This document shows positions 17,615 to 25,737 of a stretch of 64,000 nucleotides of DNA, in pieces. The notes beneath the pieces are model-generated. The model was not told the DNA's origin. It saw only the letters and a list, made by a program, of their open reading frames with translations, and did not search any database. Position 1 is the stretch's first letter, and every line of letters begins with the position of its first letter. The stretch covers positions 372,001-436,000 of the forward strand of contig NC_021184.1 in assembly GCF_000233715.2 (NCBI RefSeq), written 5' to 3'. Position numbers and translations under genes: made by a program. The stretch comes from Desulfoscipio gibsoniae DSM 7213. Its GTDB lineage: Bacteria; Bacillota; Desulfotomaculia; Desulfotomaculales; Desulfallaceae.

Positions 17615-18685
17615 ATGATTAATATTAAAAAAAATGTTGTAGTTTTGTTATTGGTTGCGTTTTTATTAGGGGTTGTGGGTTGCGGTCAGGTAAAAAACGA
17701 TAATAAAGCGGGGCAAGAGCCCGGCTCCACAGCGGGAACCAATAAGGCTGCAGCTGCTAAACAGGTGGTGGGTGCCAACGGTAGAACGGTAACTGTGCCG
17801 GAGAAAATAGACAGGATCGCTATTACCTGTCAAGGAGGAACCGCCCAAGAGGTGACGATTTTGGGTGCGGGTGATAAGATTGTCGCTCAGGCACCAATGA
17901 ATAATTTTCCCCAGTTGCTCAAAATGTTCCCCAGGTATAAAGACATCGTCAACCCAGGGACATTTGATGATGTTAATATTGAGGAAATAATTAAAGCCGA
18001 TCCGGATATAGTTCTAGTTGGTATTTCATCGAAAAAGGGTAATCAAGCCATCGAAGAAGCGGGTTTTCCGACATTTACAATGCTTATCGGCTGGGCTGAT
18101 ATTGATACCCTCAAAAACGAATTTTTGCAGATGGGGACGCTGTTAGGAAACGAGAAAAAGGCCAAGGAATTAGTTAATTACTGGGATGATAAGATAGCTT
18201 ATATAAATAAAATGCTTGCCAAAGTGCCGGAAGATAAAAAAATGCGTGTTCTTTACGCCAGCAAAGGCCTGAAATCGGTTTCAGGTAAAAATGTGTGGGG
18301 GGATAGCCTTATTGCCGTGGCGGGAGGTGTTAATGTTGCTGCCGATATCAGCGAGAGCAGAGAGGTTAGCATCGAACAGATTATGACCTGGGATCCGGAC
18401 GTTATTATTTTACAAAAGGGCGGCAATGCCGTAGGAGAACTTAAAAAGGATACAAGGTTAAGCGATTTAGATGCAATTAAAAACGGCCGGGTGCACCAAG
18501 TTCCCATCGGCGCTTTTTGGTGGGATAGGCCTTCCCCCGAAGCCCCTTTGGGCTTTATGTGGCTGGCAACTATACTTTATCCGGAACACACAAAAGATAT
18601 AGATTTAAAGAAAGAAACAAAGGAGTTTTTTAAAACTTTTTATAACTATGACCTCAGCGATGAGGAATACAATTCATTCTTTTAA
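17615..18685 (+). CDS. lipoprotein substrate-binding protein of a metal, oxyanion or siderophore ABC transporter
   Basis: TroA/BtuF-like binding protein, 356 aa, anchored as a lipoprotein: hydrophobic helix then lipobox VVGC at about residue 23. The mature part has the usual opening VTVPEKIDRIAITCQGG, repeated IIKADPDIVLVG and TWDPDVIILQKGG motifs, and INxxAGGVNVA-like text (VAGGVNVAADIS). ATG 17615 has GGGGGAG 5 bases upstream. Permease and ATPase genes are not adjacent, so it is an orphan binding protein in this window. The class III TroA-like group includes haem, cobalamin and molybdate binders (MolA); the molybdoenzyme next door makes molybdate a guess worth testing. Confidence 0.8.
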   Translation: MINIKKNVVVLLLVAFLLGVVGCGQVKNDNKAGQEPGSTAGTNKAAAAKQVVGANGRTVTVPEKIDRIAITCQGGTAQEVTILGAGDKIVAQAPMNNFPQLLKMFPRYKDIVNPGTFDDVNIEEIIKADPDIVLVGISSKKGNQAIEEAGFPTFTMLIGWADIDTLKNEFLQMGTLLGNEKKAKELVNYWDDKIAYINKMLAKVPEDKKMRVLYASKGLKSVSGKNVWGDSLIAVAGGVNVAADISESREVSIEQIMTWDPDVIILQKGGNAVGELKKDTRLSDLDAIKNGRVHQVPIGAFWWDRPSPEAPLGFMWLATILYPEHTKDIDLKKETKEFFKTFYNYDLSDEEYNSFF

Positions 18686-18709
18686 TAGTTTTGACGGAGA
18701 TGTATACCA

Positions 18710-19717
18710 ATGATAAATTCAAATGTTGATTTAGAAAAAGCTTATGGGCAAGTGCTAAAGGGTTATAGTTGTGCAAACAAAGATGCCGTTAAACTTAGGA
18801 AAATTGGCTATAGGAATAAATGGAACTACATTGTTGCCGAAGGAAACCAAGTGGGACTAGCGTTTAATTTTACCGCTGATCATTCAGTTTATGGACCTGT
18901 TGATGATATGGAGCAGTTTATTCGACTGCAGCAGTACATTGGCAAAAGCTTGTTTGAGTTTGTGGAATATCTTTTAAAGCGCAAAGAAATTCAAATGAGG
19001 TCGCTGTGCCTTGCTGCACTTAATGCTCTTTCTCAACCCTTAATTAACAATTATCTGAACCAAGAAAAATCTATTTCTACTTACAAAAAAGGTAATTTTG
19101 ATTTTATCAAACCCCAAGACGTAGTAACTGTGGTGGGGTATGGCGGGGTGGTCACTAAAATATATGGGAAATGTAAAGAACTTCACGTCAGTGATATGAG
19201 GCCCAGGTATTTATTAAACACACTCACGATAGGTGAAAAGATTGAATATGGTCCCGAAAATGATGAAAAACCGGTGATCAATATACCAGGACCGATCATT
19301 GCTGCGTTTCTTGCTATGGATTGGTGCGTTTTGGGGCTGGTGCATCATTATTACGGCCTTTTTGCTCCCGTGCGCCCCACAATCAATGTCAAGTTGGAAA
19401 AGCCGCTTCAAAAGAATCCGCATATTGAAGTTTATACTTGGCTTTATTTGACAAAACAAAACGATGGGTATATGGCTTCGCCTGTGGGATATGCCAATGG
19501 CCTTCCGCATATTTTGGCTAAGGCCGATGCCCTGTTTATTGCGCCTATTGGTGTTGCGGAGTACCAAGCCGGCGAGGAAGTGAAAGTTGAATTATTGCAT
19601 GGTCTGGAGAGTCTTCAGAAAATAAAACATGCTCGAGAAAAAATGGTTTTTGCTACACCAAAGTTTAACTTAAGCGCTGAAACGTGCTGTAAGCCCATTA
19701 ATTTACACAGGGACTAG
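18710..19717 (+). CDS. DUF364-like domain fused to a MoeA C-terminal-like domain
   Basis: 335 aa, 24 bases after the binding-protein gene. Residues 1-180 resemble the DUF4213/DUF364 family (Rossmann-like, with RSLCLAALNALSQPLINN and DVVTVVGYGG). Residues about 185-300 resemble the end of domain III and domain IV of MoeA, the molybdenum-insertase: PVINIPGPIIAAFLAMD sits where MoeA has LPGNPVSA, and ILAKADALFIAPIG...YQAGEEVKVELL matches its closing domain. The asparagine of the PGNP loop is replaced. No signal peptide. I have not seen this pairing described. Its place beside a molybdoenzyme suggests a role in Mo handling, but that is an inference from weak, motif-level similarity. Confidence 0.55.
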   Translation: MINSNVDLEKAYGQVLKGYSCANKDAVKLRKIGYRNKWNYIVAEGNQVGLAFNFTADHSVYGPVDDMEQFIRLQQYIGKSLFEFVEYLLKRKEIQMRSLCLAALNALSQPLINNYLNQEKSISTYKKGNFDFIKPQDVVTVVGYGGVVTKIYGKCKELHVSDMRPRYLLNTLTIGEKIEYGPENDEKPVINIPGPIIAAFLAMDWCVLGLVHHYYGLFAPVRPTINVKLEKPLQKNPHIEVYTWLYLTKQNDGYMASPVGYANGLPHILAKADALFIAPIGVAEYQAGEEVKVELLHGLESLQKIKHAREKMVFATPKFNLSAETCCKPINLHRD

Positions 19718-19928
19718 GGGGCAGGTTAGTTGTTCCAATTTGGTCATTAGCGGTTTGCCATTAGTGGTTTGTCGTTGGTTAAATACCGGTGGATTTATTG
19801 TACCAAACGGTTTGTTATTATGCTCAGTGGCAAAGACATTATTATAAGGCCAATTTAAGTGGGAAGCATAGGAAAACCTTTTCTTTATCCACTTTTGCGC
19901 GGTAGTTATTACACGTTATCAATGATTA

Positions 19929-19966
19929 AGGCTCAAATCAGGGTTACCTGACATTGAGCTTTTTTT
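19929..19966 (+). terminator. rho-independent terminator
   Basis: GGCTCAAATCAGG, loop GTTA, CCTGACATTGAGCT then a run of seven T. Closes the binding-protein/fusion operon about 210 bases after its stop. Confidence 0.8.
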
Positions 19967-19995
19967 CTCCCGCAAAACTTCCAATTGAACCCTTT

Positions 19996-20018
19996 AAGAA
20001 CCGTCCCCTGCGCTTCCT
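19996..20018. repeat. dispersed GAACCGTCCCC-type repeat, copy 2
   Basis: AAGAACCGTCCCCTGCGCTTCC, just after the mazF stop. Same core as the other copies, with one base missing after CCCC. Confidence 0.6.
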
Positions 20019-20020
20019 TG

Positions 20021-20368
20021 CTATTTCTCATGCTCAATTTCCACAAATCCTATTAAAATATCTACCACTTCTTCTACAATATCTCTTGGCGCTTTTTCAT
20101 TAAAGGATACGTCTCTTGCGTATATATCTAAAGCTTTAACCTGTTCACACATAATAATACCTGTTGTTTTAGTCCTTTCATCCAGTTCTATATGCAGCGG
20201 AAAATTTCTATTGGTGTTAGTAATCGGACATACCATAGCTAATTTAGTAAATTTATTATAGGTGTTATTACTAACAACCAGCGCAGGTCTTTTACCTTTT
20301 TGTTCATGCCCTGCTTGGGGGTCAAATTCCAAAAATACAATATCACCTTGCTCTGGTATATATTCCAT
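20021..20368 (-). CDS. mazF: MazF/PemK-type endoribonuclease toxin
   Basis: 115 aa toxin of the CcdB/MazF fold. It opens PEQGDIVFLEFDPQAGHEQKGKR (the MazF start, with GHEQ and RPALVVSNN), then MVCPITNT and EQVKALD, all family hallmarks. MazF cuts single-stranded mRNA at short sequence motifs. It overlaps the antitoxin gene by 26 bases, so both are made from one message. Confidence 0.93.
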   Translation of the reverse strand: MEYIPEQGDIVFLEFDPQAGHEQKGKRPALVVSNNTYNKFTKLAMVCPITNTNRNFPLHIELDERTKTTGIIMCEQVKALDIYARDVSFNEKAPRDIVEEVVDILIGFVEIEHEK

Positions 20369-20606
20369 TAAAACGCCTCTTTACTACTGGCTTTCCAGTA
20401 TCCCATTCACTACACTTATAATCACCGTTATATTCAGCAATTCTTTCTTGTAAGGTTTTGTGTTTTTTCACAGGAGAAATTATTAAGTTGCCGTCTTGAA
20501 CTTTTATTTCCACCTTATCATTTTCATTTAGTTTAGCCATTTCAAGTATAGCCTTAGGGAGTCTTATCGCCTGGCTATTCCCCCATTTTTGAATTGTGCC
20601 GTACAT
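20343..20606 (-). CDS. mazE: MazE/PemI-type AbrB-fold antitoxin
   Basis: 87 aa AbrB/SpoVT-like swapped-hairpin protein beginning MYGTIQKWGNSQAIRLPKAIL, the classic MazE N-terminus. It binds the operon promoter and neutralises MazF through its C-terminal tail. ATG at 20606 has AAGAGGTG 6 bases upstream; earlier ATG/GTG codons overlap that site. Promoter region 20620-20760 lies between it and padR, which runs the other way. Confidence 0.9.
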   Translation of the reverse strand: MYGTIQKWGNSQAIRLPKAILEMAKLNENDKVEIKVQDGNLIISPVKKHKTLQERIAEYNGDYKCSEWDTGKPVVKRRFNGIYTRAR

Positions 20607-20667
20607 TTGCATCACCTCTTACTGGTAGTATATACAATGTATCTATAAATATCAATTGGGAAGTGCG

Positions 20668-20697
20668 GGAAGCAGGAGAATTGTCCCCGCGCTTCCC
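20668..20697. repeat. dispersed GAACCGTCCCC-type repeat, copy 3
   Basis: GGGAAGCAGGAGAATTGTCC followed by CCGCGCTTCCC. Full-length form with GGAAGC/GCTTCC outer arms, in the mazE-padR divergent region. Confidence 0.6.
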
Positions 20698-20719
20698 TGT
20701 GCTTTTGCCTAAATTTGGC

Positions 20720-20748
20720 TTGACAAAATGATAATATAGTAATAAATT
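20720..20748 (+). promoter_or_regulatory. promoter of the padR operon
   Basis: TTGACA (20720-20725), 17 bases, TAAATT (20743-20748). A TACATAGATACA stretch directly downstream echoes TGTATCTATAAA near the mazE start and could be the PadR operator. Confidence 0.55.
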
Positions 20749-20838
20749 TATACATAGATACACGATGCATTGTGTTGCTATGCTACGGCTAATCCTGTTT
20801 AATTGGCCGTAGCAAAACTAACCGTTGGGAGAGAGGTT

Positions 20839-21192
20839 ATGAAGGTTAATAAGGAATTGCTAAAAGGGAGTACCGTTATTTTGATTCTTTCATTGCTTGA
20901 ACGTAAGCATATGTACGGCTATGAAATTATCAAGGAAATTGAAAAGCACTCCGGTGGCGTTTTTGCTTTTAAAGAAGGGACCTTATATCCAATCTTGCAT
21001 TCTCTTGAATCAAAAGGACTGGTGGAATCCTATTGGACGGAAGCCGAAGGAACCCGCCGCAGAAAATACTATCGTATTACGGATACGGGCAAGCTGCAGC
21101 TCAAGGAAAAAAAGACCGAGTGGGCTGTTTTCCGCTCCACAGTAGATAAGATTTTAGGGGAGGGGGCTGTATATGGACTTGGAGCACAATGA
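20839..21192 (+). CDS. PadR-family transcriptional repressor
   Basis: 117 aa winged-helix protein. Family features: LKGSTVILILSLLERKHMYGYEIIKEIE, then FKEGTLYPILHSLESKGLVES and RRKYYRITDTG. Start at 20839 chosen from GGGAGAGAGG upstream; an in-frame ATG at 20803 lacks a ribosome site. It overlaps the next gene by 20 bases. In Firmicutes PadR genes of this size typically precede and repress a membrane-protein gene, as here. Confidence 0.88.
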   Translation: MKVNKELLKGSTVILILSLLERKHMYGYEIIKEIEKHSGGVFAFKEGTLYPILHSLESKGLVESYWTEAEGTRRRKYYRITDTGKLQLKEKKTEWAVFRSTVDKILGEGAVYGLGAQ

Positions 21193-22468
21193 AAATATCC
21201 AAACCTACCTTGATACTGTATGTTCGCAGATTAAATGGCGGGACATGCATGCCCAGATAAGAATGGAATTGTTAAGTCATATTAGTGAACTGGTTGAAGA
21301 ATATGAGCAGGCGGGTACCCCCAGAGAAGATGCTGTTATACAGACACTTAATCACATGGGCGATGCCCGGGAACTTGGGAGGAATTTGCATCATATTCAC
21401 AAGCCGCGCACTGAGTGGAGTATAGTTGCATTAGTCGTTTTTTTTCTTGGTCTCGGGCTTTTTACCCTGTATTCTCTGGAAGTCAACGGCTTGCTCATGG
21501 CAGAAGCATCTTCGCTGTTTATAAGGAGCATTATTTTTACGCTGGCCGGTGTGCTGATAGCGGTGGGTGTGAACTTTTTTAATTACCAAAATCTTAAGTC
21601 CCTGTCCTGGTATTTATATATAGGGACGTTACTAGTTTGGCTTTATATACTCTGGCAGGGGCCGCTTTATATGGGTAAACCTTATCTGCATCTTGGTTTT
21701 ATCAGCATTGATTTTGTTGAAGCCGCTCCTTTTTTCCTGGCCATTGCTATTGCCGGTATTTTTGCGGATTGGGATTGGCATCAGCCAAACTACTTGTTAA
21801 AAGCTTTTACGATGCTGATGATTCCGGTTATACTGGCTTTGATGAGTCCCTCCATAACAGCGGCCTTTTTGTATGCACTGGTTTTCTTAATCATCATGCG
21901 AGTGTCCGGGGCCAAAATAAAAGACATTGGCTTAATTATTTTGTTTCTCTTGACCCTGACCATCTTTAGTGTGGTAACATCTCCTTATCGTATGGCGCGC
22001 TTTTTGGCATTTTTAAACCCCCGTCAGGATCCCCAGGGTATTGGGTATATGGTTATGCAATCAATTGAAGCTATCCGGTCAGCCGGATTTTGGGGGCGGG
22101 GTTTTGACTTGCCCGCAGGAACCCTGCCCAGTCTGCATACTGATTTAATTTTTACCAGTATTGTATATAGTTTTGGATGGATAGCCGGTTTGGCTGTGGT
22201 GGTTTTGGCAACTGCTTTATTCATTAGAATCTTGCGGGTTGCCAGGCTGGTGAGAGATCGTTATGGCCGGTTACTGGTCAGTGGCCTGGTGGGTATGCTT
22301 ATGATTCAGTTTTATTGGAATATCCTAATGACACTGGGGTTGGCTCCCCTGACCGGATTCAGCCTGCCGCTGGTTAGCTACGGCGGTTCTCAACTGATTG
22401 TCCAGTTGGTGATATTGGGATTGGTATTGAGCATATACCGGCGCAAAGATGTTGTCGCTGCTTTGTAA
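21173..22468 (+). CDS. FtsW/RodA/SpoVE-family protein with N-terminal HAAS-like domain
   Basis: 431 aa. Residues 1-80 are a soluble helical domain (LLSHISELVEEYEQAGTPREDAVIQTLNHMGDARELGRNL) of the type found in PadR-linked membrane proteins. The rest has about ten membrane helices and the FtsW/RodA ending: GLAPLTGFSLPLVSYGGSQLI. That family polymerises peptidoglycan glycan strands. Overlap with padR implies control by that repressor. Which cell-wall process it serves is unknown; it is not next to a cognate penicillin-binding protein. Confidence 0.85.
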   Translation: MDLEHNENIQTYLDTVCSQIKWRDMHAQIRMELLSHISELVEEYEQAGTPREDAVIQTLNHMGDARELGRNLHHIHKPRTEWSIVALVVFFLGLGLFTLYSLEVNGLLMAEASSLFIRSIIFTLAGVLIAVGVNFFNYQNLKSLSWYLYIGTLLVWLYILWQGPLYMGKPYLHLGFISIDFVEAAPFFLAIAIAGIFADWDWHQPNYLLKAFTMLMIPVILALMSPSITAAFLYALVFLIIMRVSGAKIKDIGLIILFLLTLTIFSVVTSPYRMARFLAFLNPRQDPQGIGYMVMQSIEAIRSAGFWGRGFDLPAGTLPSLHTDLIFTSIVYSFGWIAGLAVVVLATALFIRILRVARLVRDRYGRLLVSGLVGMLMIQFYWNILMTLGLAPLTGFSLPLVSYGGSQLIVQLVILGLVLSIYRRKDVVAAL

Positions 22469-22511
22469 AAAGGTCATAACTACCGGAAAAAAGATTCGTA
22501 CATTTTCAACG

Positions 22512-22549
22512 ATGCTGGGTGATCTTGTTTTAAGGTTACCCAGCATTTT
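22512..22549 (+). terminator. terminator of the padR operon
   Basis: ATGCTGGGT and ACCCAGCAT pair across an 18-base loop and are followed by TTTTC. It lies about 45 bases after the stop. Confidence 0.65.
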
Positions 22550-22573
22550 CGTAGACATCAGGATATCATAAAC

Positions 22574-22710
22574 CCGGGAACCAGACGGTAGTAAAACATC
22601 GTCAAGCATAGTGCATCTTTACACCCCCTTTCCTGAAATTGAAATTCCCTTCTTACTATATAAAGAGAAAAAAGGAGGCCTTTTTGATACCCCCTTGTCC
22701 CATAAAGGGT
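22574..22710 (-). pseudogene. truncated sigma-factor cassette (copy 0)
   Basis: On the minus strand this holds the leader and first 12 codons (MLDDVLLPSGSR) of the 149-aa sigma-like gene seen complete at 24953, 30342 and 35890, then diverges. The 100 bases upstream, including TTTATATAGTAAG and the GGCCTCCTTTTT stretch, match the other copies closely. Remnant left by recombination or deletion. Confidence 0.75.
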
Positions 22711-22714
22711 AATT

Positions 22715-22905
22715 ATATACCAAATATTATTAATCAAAGAACATGGAAAACAAATAGGGGAAATATCCGGCTCTGGTAGAATGAAGCATTAGTTAAATTT
22801 TATGGAACAATGTAATACATATTTGCGTCTATTTTTAAATGTGTTTTTTGGGGAGGTAATTGTAGTCAAAGAAAAATATTGTTATGAATACTATAGCCAT
22901 GTTTT
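22715..22905 (+). repeat. conserved leader element, copy upstream of the 23100 gene
   Basis: About 190 bases shared with 26505-26712 and 32085-32235. Hallmarks are GGAACAATGTAATACATATT, TTGCGTCTATTTTTAAATGT and GGGGAGGTAATTGTA. Each copy lies upstream of a plus-strand secreted or lipoprotein gene. It may hold the promoter and remains of a small coding region. Confidence 0.7.
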
Positions 22906-23099
22906 TTAGGGAATTTAAAAAAGGTTTAACACCTAGCTAGTCTCTTGCCCAAAGCAAAGGAACACATTTATGCAGAAAATGTTGATGATAAGTGAATGCT
23001 GGCAGAAAAAATCAGAAAAGTACACCTAAAAAAGTATTTGGTACAAAATATCTACCAAACGCAAAAAAAGAATAAAATTGAATGAGGAGAGTACAAATA

Positions 23100-24188
23100 G
23101 TGAAAAGGAAAATCTGTTTGACTATCTGCTTTGTTTTTTTTATGACTTTTTCAATCAGTAGTATGGTTATGGCAAGTACACAAAAGGTTAGTTTGAATAT
23201 TAATGGAGTTGAAGTCAAAGATCAGGAGCCTAAAATTATCAATCAAACTGCATTTGTCCCTATACGAACTGTTTCCTTGCTGCCAAATATAAAAGTGGAT
23301 TGGGACAATAAAACAAAAACAGTATCCGTGGCAGATACCACAACAAAAGAAACTCTCAAGCTTACAATTGGTAAGGATATAGCTTATAAAGGAGATTCCA
23401 AACTAACACTGAGCAACCCGGCTAGAATTATTAATAGCTCGACCTATGTTCCTTTTAGATTTGTTGGCGAAGCATTGAATATCAATGTAGAGTGGGACGC
23501 TGCAACAAAAACAATCATTTATAACTCGGATAATAAGCTGACAGACGCCATTAAAGGTGAGGAGAACAAAATGGAACTTGCTAAAATAGATGACGTTGCA
23601 TTGTTTGCAAATAAACAAGCAGGCGACGGTATGTTCAAAGAAATTACCGTCCGGACTAAGGATAAAAGCAAAACCTTTCCTTGGACTAATGTGATAAACC
23701 CAACGTTCTACCCAACCGTTAACATTGCGGATGTAAATACCGATGGCGAAAAGGAGATTGTTATCACCTTAACAACAGGATATGGGACAGGAGCTCATTT
23801 AGAGGAAATTCATGTTTTAGATAAAGATAATCTAACTGAGATTATACTCGATGTTGAGAATCCCCTTGATATCATAGAGAAAAAAGTGGATTCCAAAATC
23901 ACGAAAAATAACGGAAAAGTAAATGTGACAATAGAGTGGGATGATAAAAAAATAGAAAAGACCTATAATGAATTAGATGCTGGGGTTTGGAATGAATATG
24001 TTGGTTTTGGAGGGGTTGTAAAATATCAATTAAAAAACAACCAAATCTATGCACTCGTACCAGGAAGTGTTGCTACGACTTGGTATGTTGTAATAGTGAT
24101 AATTGAATATGGTCCAGATCTTAAAGCAAGGAATATTACGGTTAAAGATATGGACAAAATGAACTATCCAGATGTAATTGAAGATTAA
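23100..24188 (+). CDS. secreted copper-amine-oxidase-N-like domain protein; candidate partner of the 24350 hydrolase
   Basis: 362 aa with a signal peptide (MKRKICLTICFVFFMTF, then SSMVMAS). Residues about 28-150 are a CuAO_N1-type domain, common in Firmicute surface proteins (FVPIRTVSLL, YVPFRFVGEALN). The C-terminal half has an NIADVNTDGEKEIVI motif like an FG-GAP/VCBS repeat. GTG 23100 has GAGGAG 10 bases upstream. It faces the SleB-like hydrolase gene, with a shared terminator between. The C-terminal half looks like the lipoprotein at 32353, which also faces a SleB-like gene, so I infer cognate partners. Function not known. Confidence 0.75.
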   Translation: MKRKICLTICFVFFMTFSISSMVMASTQKVSLNINGVEVKDQEPKIINQTAFVPIRTVSLLPNIKVDWDNKTKTVSVADTTTKETLKLTIGKDIAYKGDSKLTLSNPARIINSSTYVPFRFVGEALNINVEWDAATKTIIYNSDNKLTDAIKGEENKMELAKIDDVALFANKQAGDGMFKEITVRTKDKSKTFPWTNVINPTFYPTVNIADVNTDGEKEIVITLTTGYGTGAHLEEIHVLDKDNLTEIILDVENPLDIIEKKVDSKITKNNGKVNVTIEWDDKKIEKTYNELDAGVWNEYVGFGGVVKYQLKNNQIYALVPGSVATTWYVVIVIIEYGPDLKARNITVKDMDKMNYPDVIED

Positions 24189-24296
24189 AAAGGGATTATA
24201 CTCCCTAGTGTAGGCGTTGTTTTAGAATTAAGAACGAGTTCGAGAAGCACTACTTGTGGTATTCACCGGTAGCCTGGGGGCATTTTTTTTTAAAAT

Positions 24297-24351
24297 TAAA
24301 GTAAATAAGGCTTATCCCTAAGTAAGTTTAGGGACAAGCCTTATTTACTTT
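24297..24351. terminator. bidirectional terminator between convergent genes
   Basis: AAAGTAAATAAGGCTT and AAGCCTTATTTACTTT pair as a long stem with T-runs on both sides. It lies between the secreted-protein gene and the hydrolase gene and reaches the hydrolase stop codon. Confidence 0.85.
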
Positions 24352-24832
24352 AATACCCTTCAAGCAGGAAGAAAGTATGATTACCGATAACTTCTCTATC
24401 GGTCACTTTTTTATAGGTTCTACCACCATCAAAAGTATAATAGTAATAGCCGTCTGCTTTTTTTATTACACGCTTGTTATATAGGTCGTTGGTATTAAAC
24501 CATAGACATTTACGGATCGGGTTAGTTCCCCCGTTTTTAGCTACACTCAGAGAATCACTCCATTCACCGCTATTGGTGTTAGGGCAACGTGCTTTGCTTG
24601 TAGTCATACCAACAAATGCCCCATCTTTTAATACGACGCCAGCCACAGTATTTCCGCCAAACTCACTGGAGTTCTTTGCCTTTCGGTTTACAACAACCCA
24701 GTAAACGCCTCTTTTTCCTGTTAACGATTCACCCTCGGCTTCAGAGTAGATCAAACGAGCAAGCAAATCCACGCTATCCAGCCCATTAAATTCACTCAAA
24801 CCACTTTTGTCAGGTAAACATGCTCCTGCCAT
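24350..24832 (-). CDS. SleB/CwlJ-type cell wall hydrolase, cassette 1 effector
   Basis: 160 aa. The Hydrolase_2 (SleB/CwlJ) core is visible: DLLARLIYSEAEGESLTGKRGVYWVVVNRK, with the glutamate of YSEAEGE as the likely catalytic residue, and GNHTFFL near the end. These enzymes cut cortex peptidoglycan in spores or vegetative walls. There is no signal peptide and no wall-binding repeat, unlike SleB. ATG at 24832 has AGGAGGG 6 bases upstream. It follows holin-like and sigma-like genes in the same direction, so holin-dependent release is a reasonable model. Confidence 0.82.
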   Translation of the reverse strand: MAGACLPDKSGLSEFNGLDSVDLLARLIYSEAEGESLTGKRGVYWVVVNRKAKNSSEFGGNTVAGVVLKDGAFVGMTTSKARCPNTNSGEWSDSLSVAKNGGTNPIRKCLWFNTNDLYNKRVIKKADGYYYYTFDGGRTYKKVTDREVIGNHTFFLLEGY

Positions 24833-24910
24833 CAGAATCCCTCCTGATAAAATATTTAATTTTTCCCCTTGCATCCAAAGCCAGGAGGGAATAAAATAAG
24901 GTATCCTCCC

Positions 24911-24952
24911 CTGCCTTCGGGTACGGGATAATTGTCCGTCCTGGATGAGTCT
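24911..24952 (-). promoter_or_regulatory. conserved 42-base element before effector 1
   Basis: Same 42 bases, unchanged, at 24911, 30300 and 35848, between the sigma-like stop and each effector gene. It holds GGATAATTGTCC, an imperfect palindrome. The effectors differ completely, so strict conservation points to a promoter, perhaps for the split sigma factor, or to a recombination site for swapping effectors. Confidence 0.6.
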
Positions 24953-25402
24953 CTACTTGGCGGTGGGCTCGTCCAGGATAAAATGTTGTAATTTGTTCAA
25001 CGCGCGATTTTTTATGCGATGGACTACAGGTTGTGACACTCCCAGTTCCCTAGCCGTCTCCCGTTCAGTAAATCCATCCAGGATCGTTGCTTTAACCACC
25101 ATTTGTTCTTGTGGCGTTAACAACGAGAGGGCTTCCTGGATAAAAACCGCGTCCTCCGCTCTAACGGGAACATCCTTGGCAGCAAAAATAGTATCAATTA
25201 AGCTTAATTCGTCAGAATCAGCGCCCTGATCCACCGGACCATTCAAGATCAAAAGTTCGCGCTCATCCAACTGCCGGTACTTTTTAGCCAACCTGATCGC
25301 TTCGCGACGCAGGCCAGTTAAGAACCAAGCAATCGCCCGGGCTTCCTTCGGATCAAAGACATAATCGCGAGAACCAGACGGTAGGAAAAAATCTTCAAGC
25401 AT
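24953..25402 (-). CDS. sigma-70 region-4-like protein (SigO-like half of a split sigma factor), copy 1
   Basis: 149 aa. The C-terminal third has the region 4 helix-turn-helix: LLTPQEQMVVKATILDGFTE, then RETARELGVSQPVVHRIKNRALNKL. The N-terminus (YVFDPKEARAIAWFLTGLRREAIRLAKKY) is unlike region 2, which is supplied by the 65-aa gene upstream. The pairing matches Bacillus SigO (YvrI) with RsoA. Identical in sequence to the copy at 35890 and differing at 14 residues from that at 30342. Transcribed after the holin and rsoA-like genes, 137 bases downstream. Confidence 0.8.
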   Translation of the reverse strand: MLEDFFLPSGSRDYVFDPKEARAIAWFLTGLRREAIRLAKKYRQLDERELLILNGPVDQGADSDELSLIDTIFAAKDVPVRAEDAVFIQEALSLLTPQEQMVVKATILDGFTERETARELGVSQPVVHRIKNRALNKLQHFILDEPTAK

Positions 25403-25539
25403 AGTGCATCTTCACACCCCCTTTCCTAAAATTAGAATTACCCTCTTACTATATAAAGAGAAAAAAGGAGGCCTTTTTGATACCCCCTTGTCCCAAAAAA
25501 TTTCTTTTTTTTAGATTTGATTTTTATCCTTTTCTAAAA

Positions 25540-25737
25540 TCAAGCCGGATACTTATGAATCGCGTTCATTAACCAAAAAATCAAATCCGAATAGCATTCA
25601 TTATAATGATTTGACCAACGGCTATATTTTTTAATCGCCGGATTTAGCTGACCAACCAGTTGAATAAAAGCTTCCTTATCGCCATTTTTAGCCCTGGCAA
25701 CCAGTTCATGAAACTTTAATCTCCTCTTCAACAGCAC
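25540..25737 (-). CDS. RsoA-like region-2 co-sigma protein, copy 1
   Basis: 65 aa, similar to RsoA and the N-terminal domain of UviA/TcdR-type sigma factors: ELVARAKNGDKEAFIQLVGQ, then LNPAIKKYSR and YSDLIFWLMNAIHKY. It would supply core-binding region 2. GTG start directly follows the holin stop (TGAGTG), so the two are translationally coupled. The sequence is identical to copy 2 at 30929. Confidence 0.75.
   Translation of the reverse strand: MLLKRRLKFHELVARAKNGDKEAFIQLVGQLNPAIKKYSRWSNHYNECYSDLIFWLMNAIHKYPA

Noticed and set aside
23012-23218. Hydrophobic 68-aa frame opposite the 23100 gene start
   Set aside because: It is the complement of a signal-peptide coding region, which gives hydrophobic text by chance.
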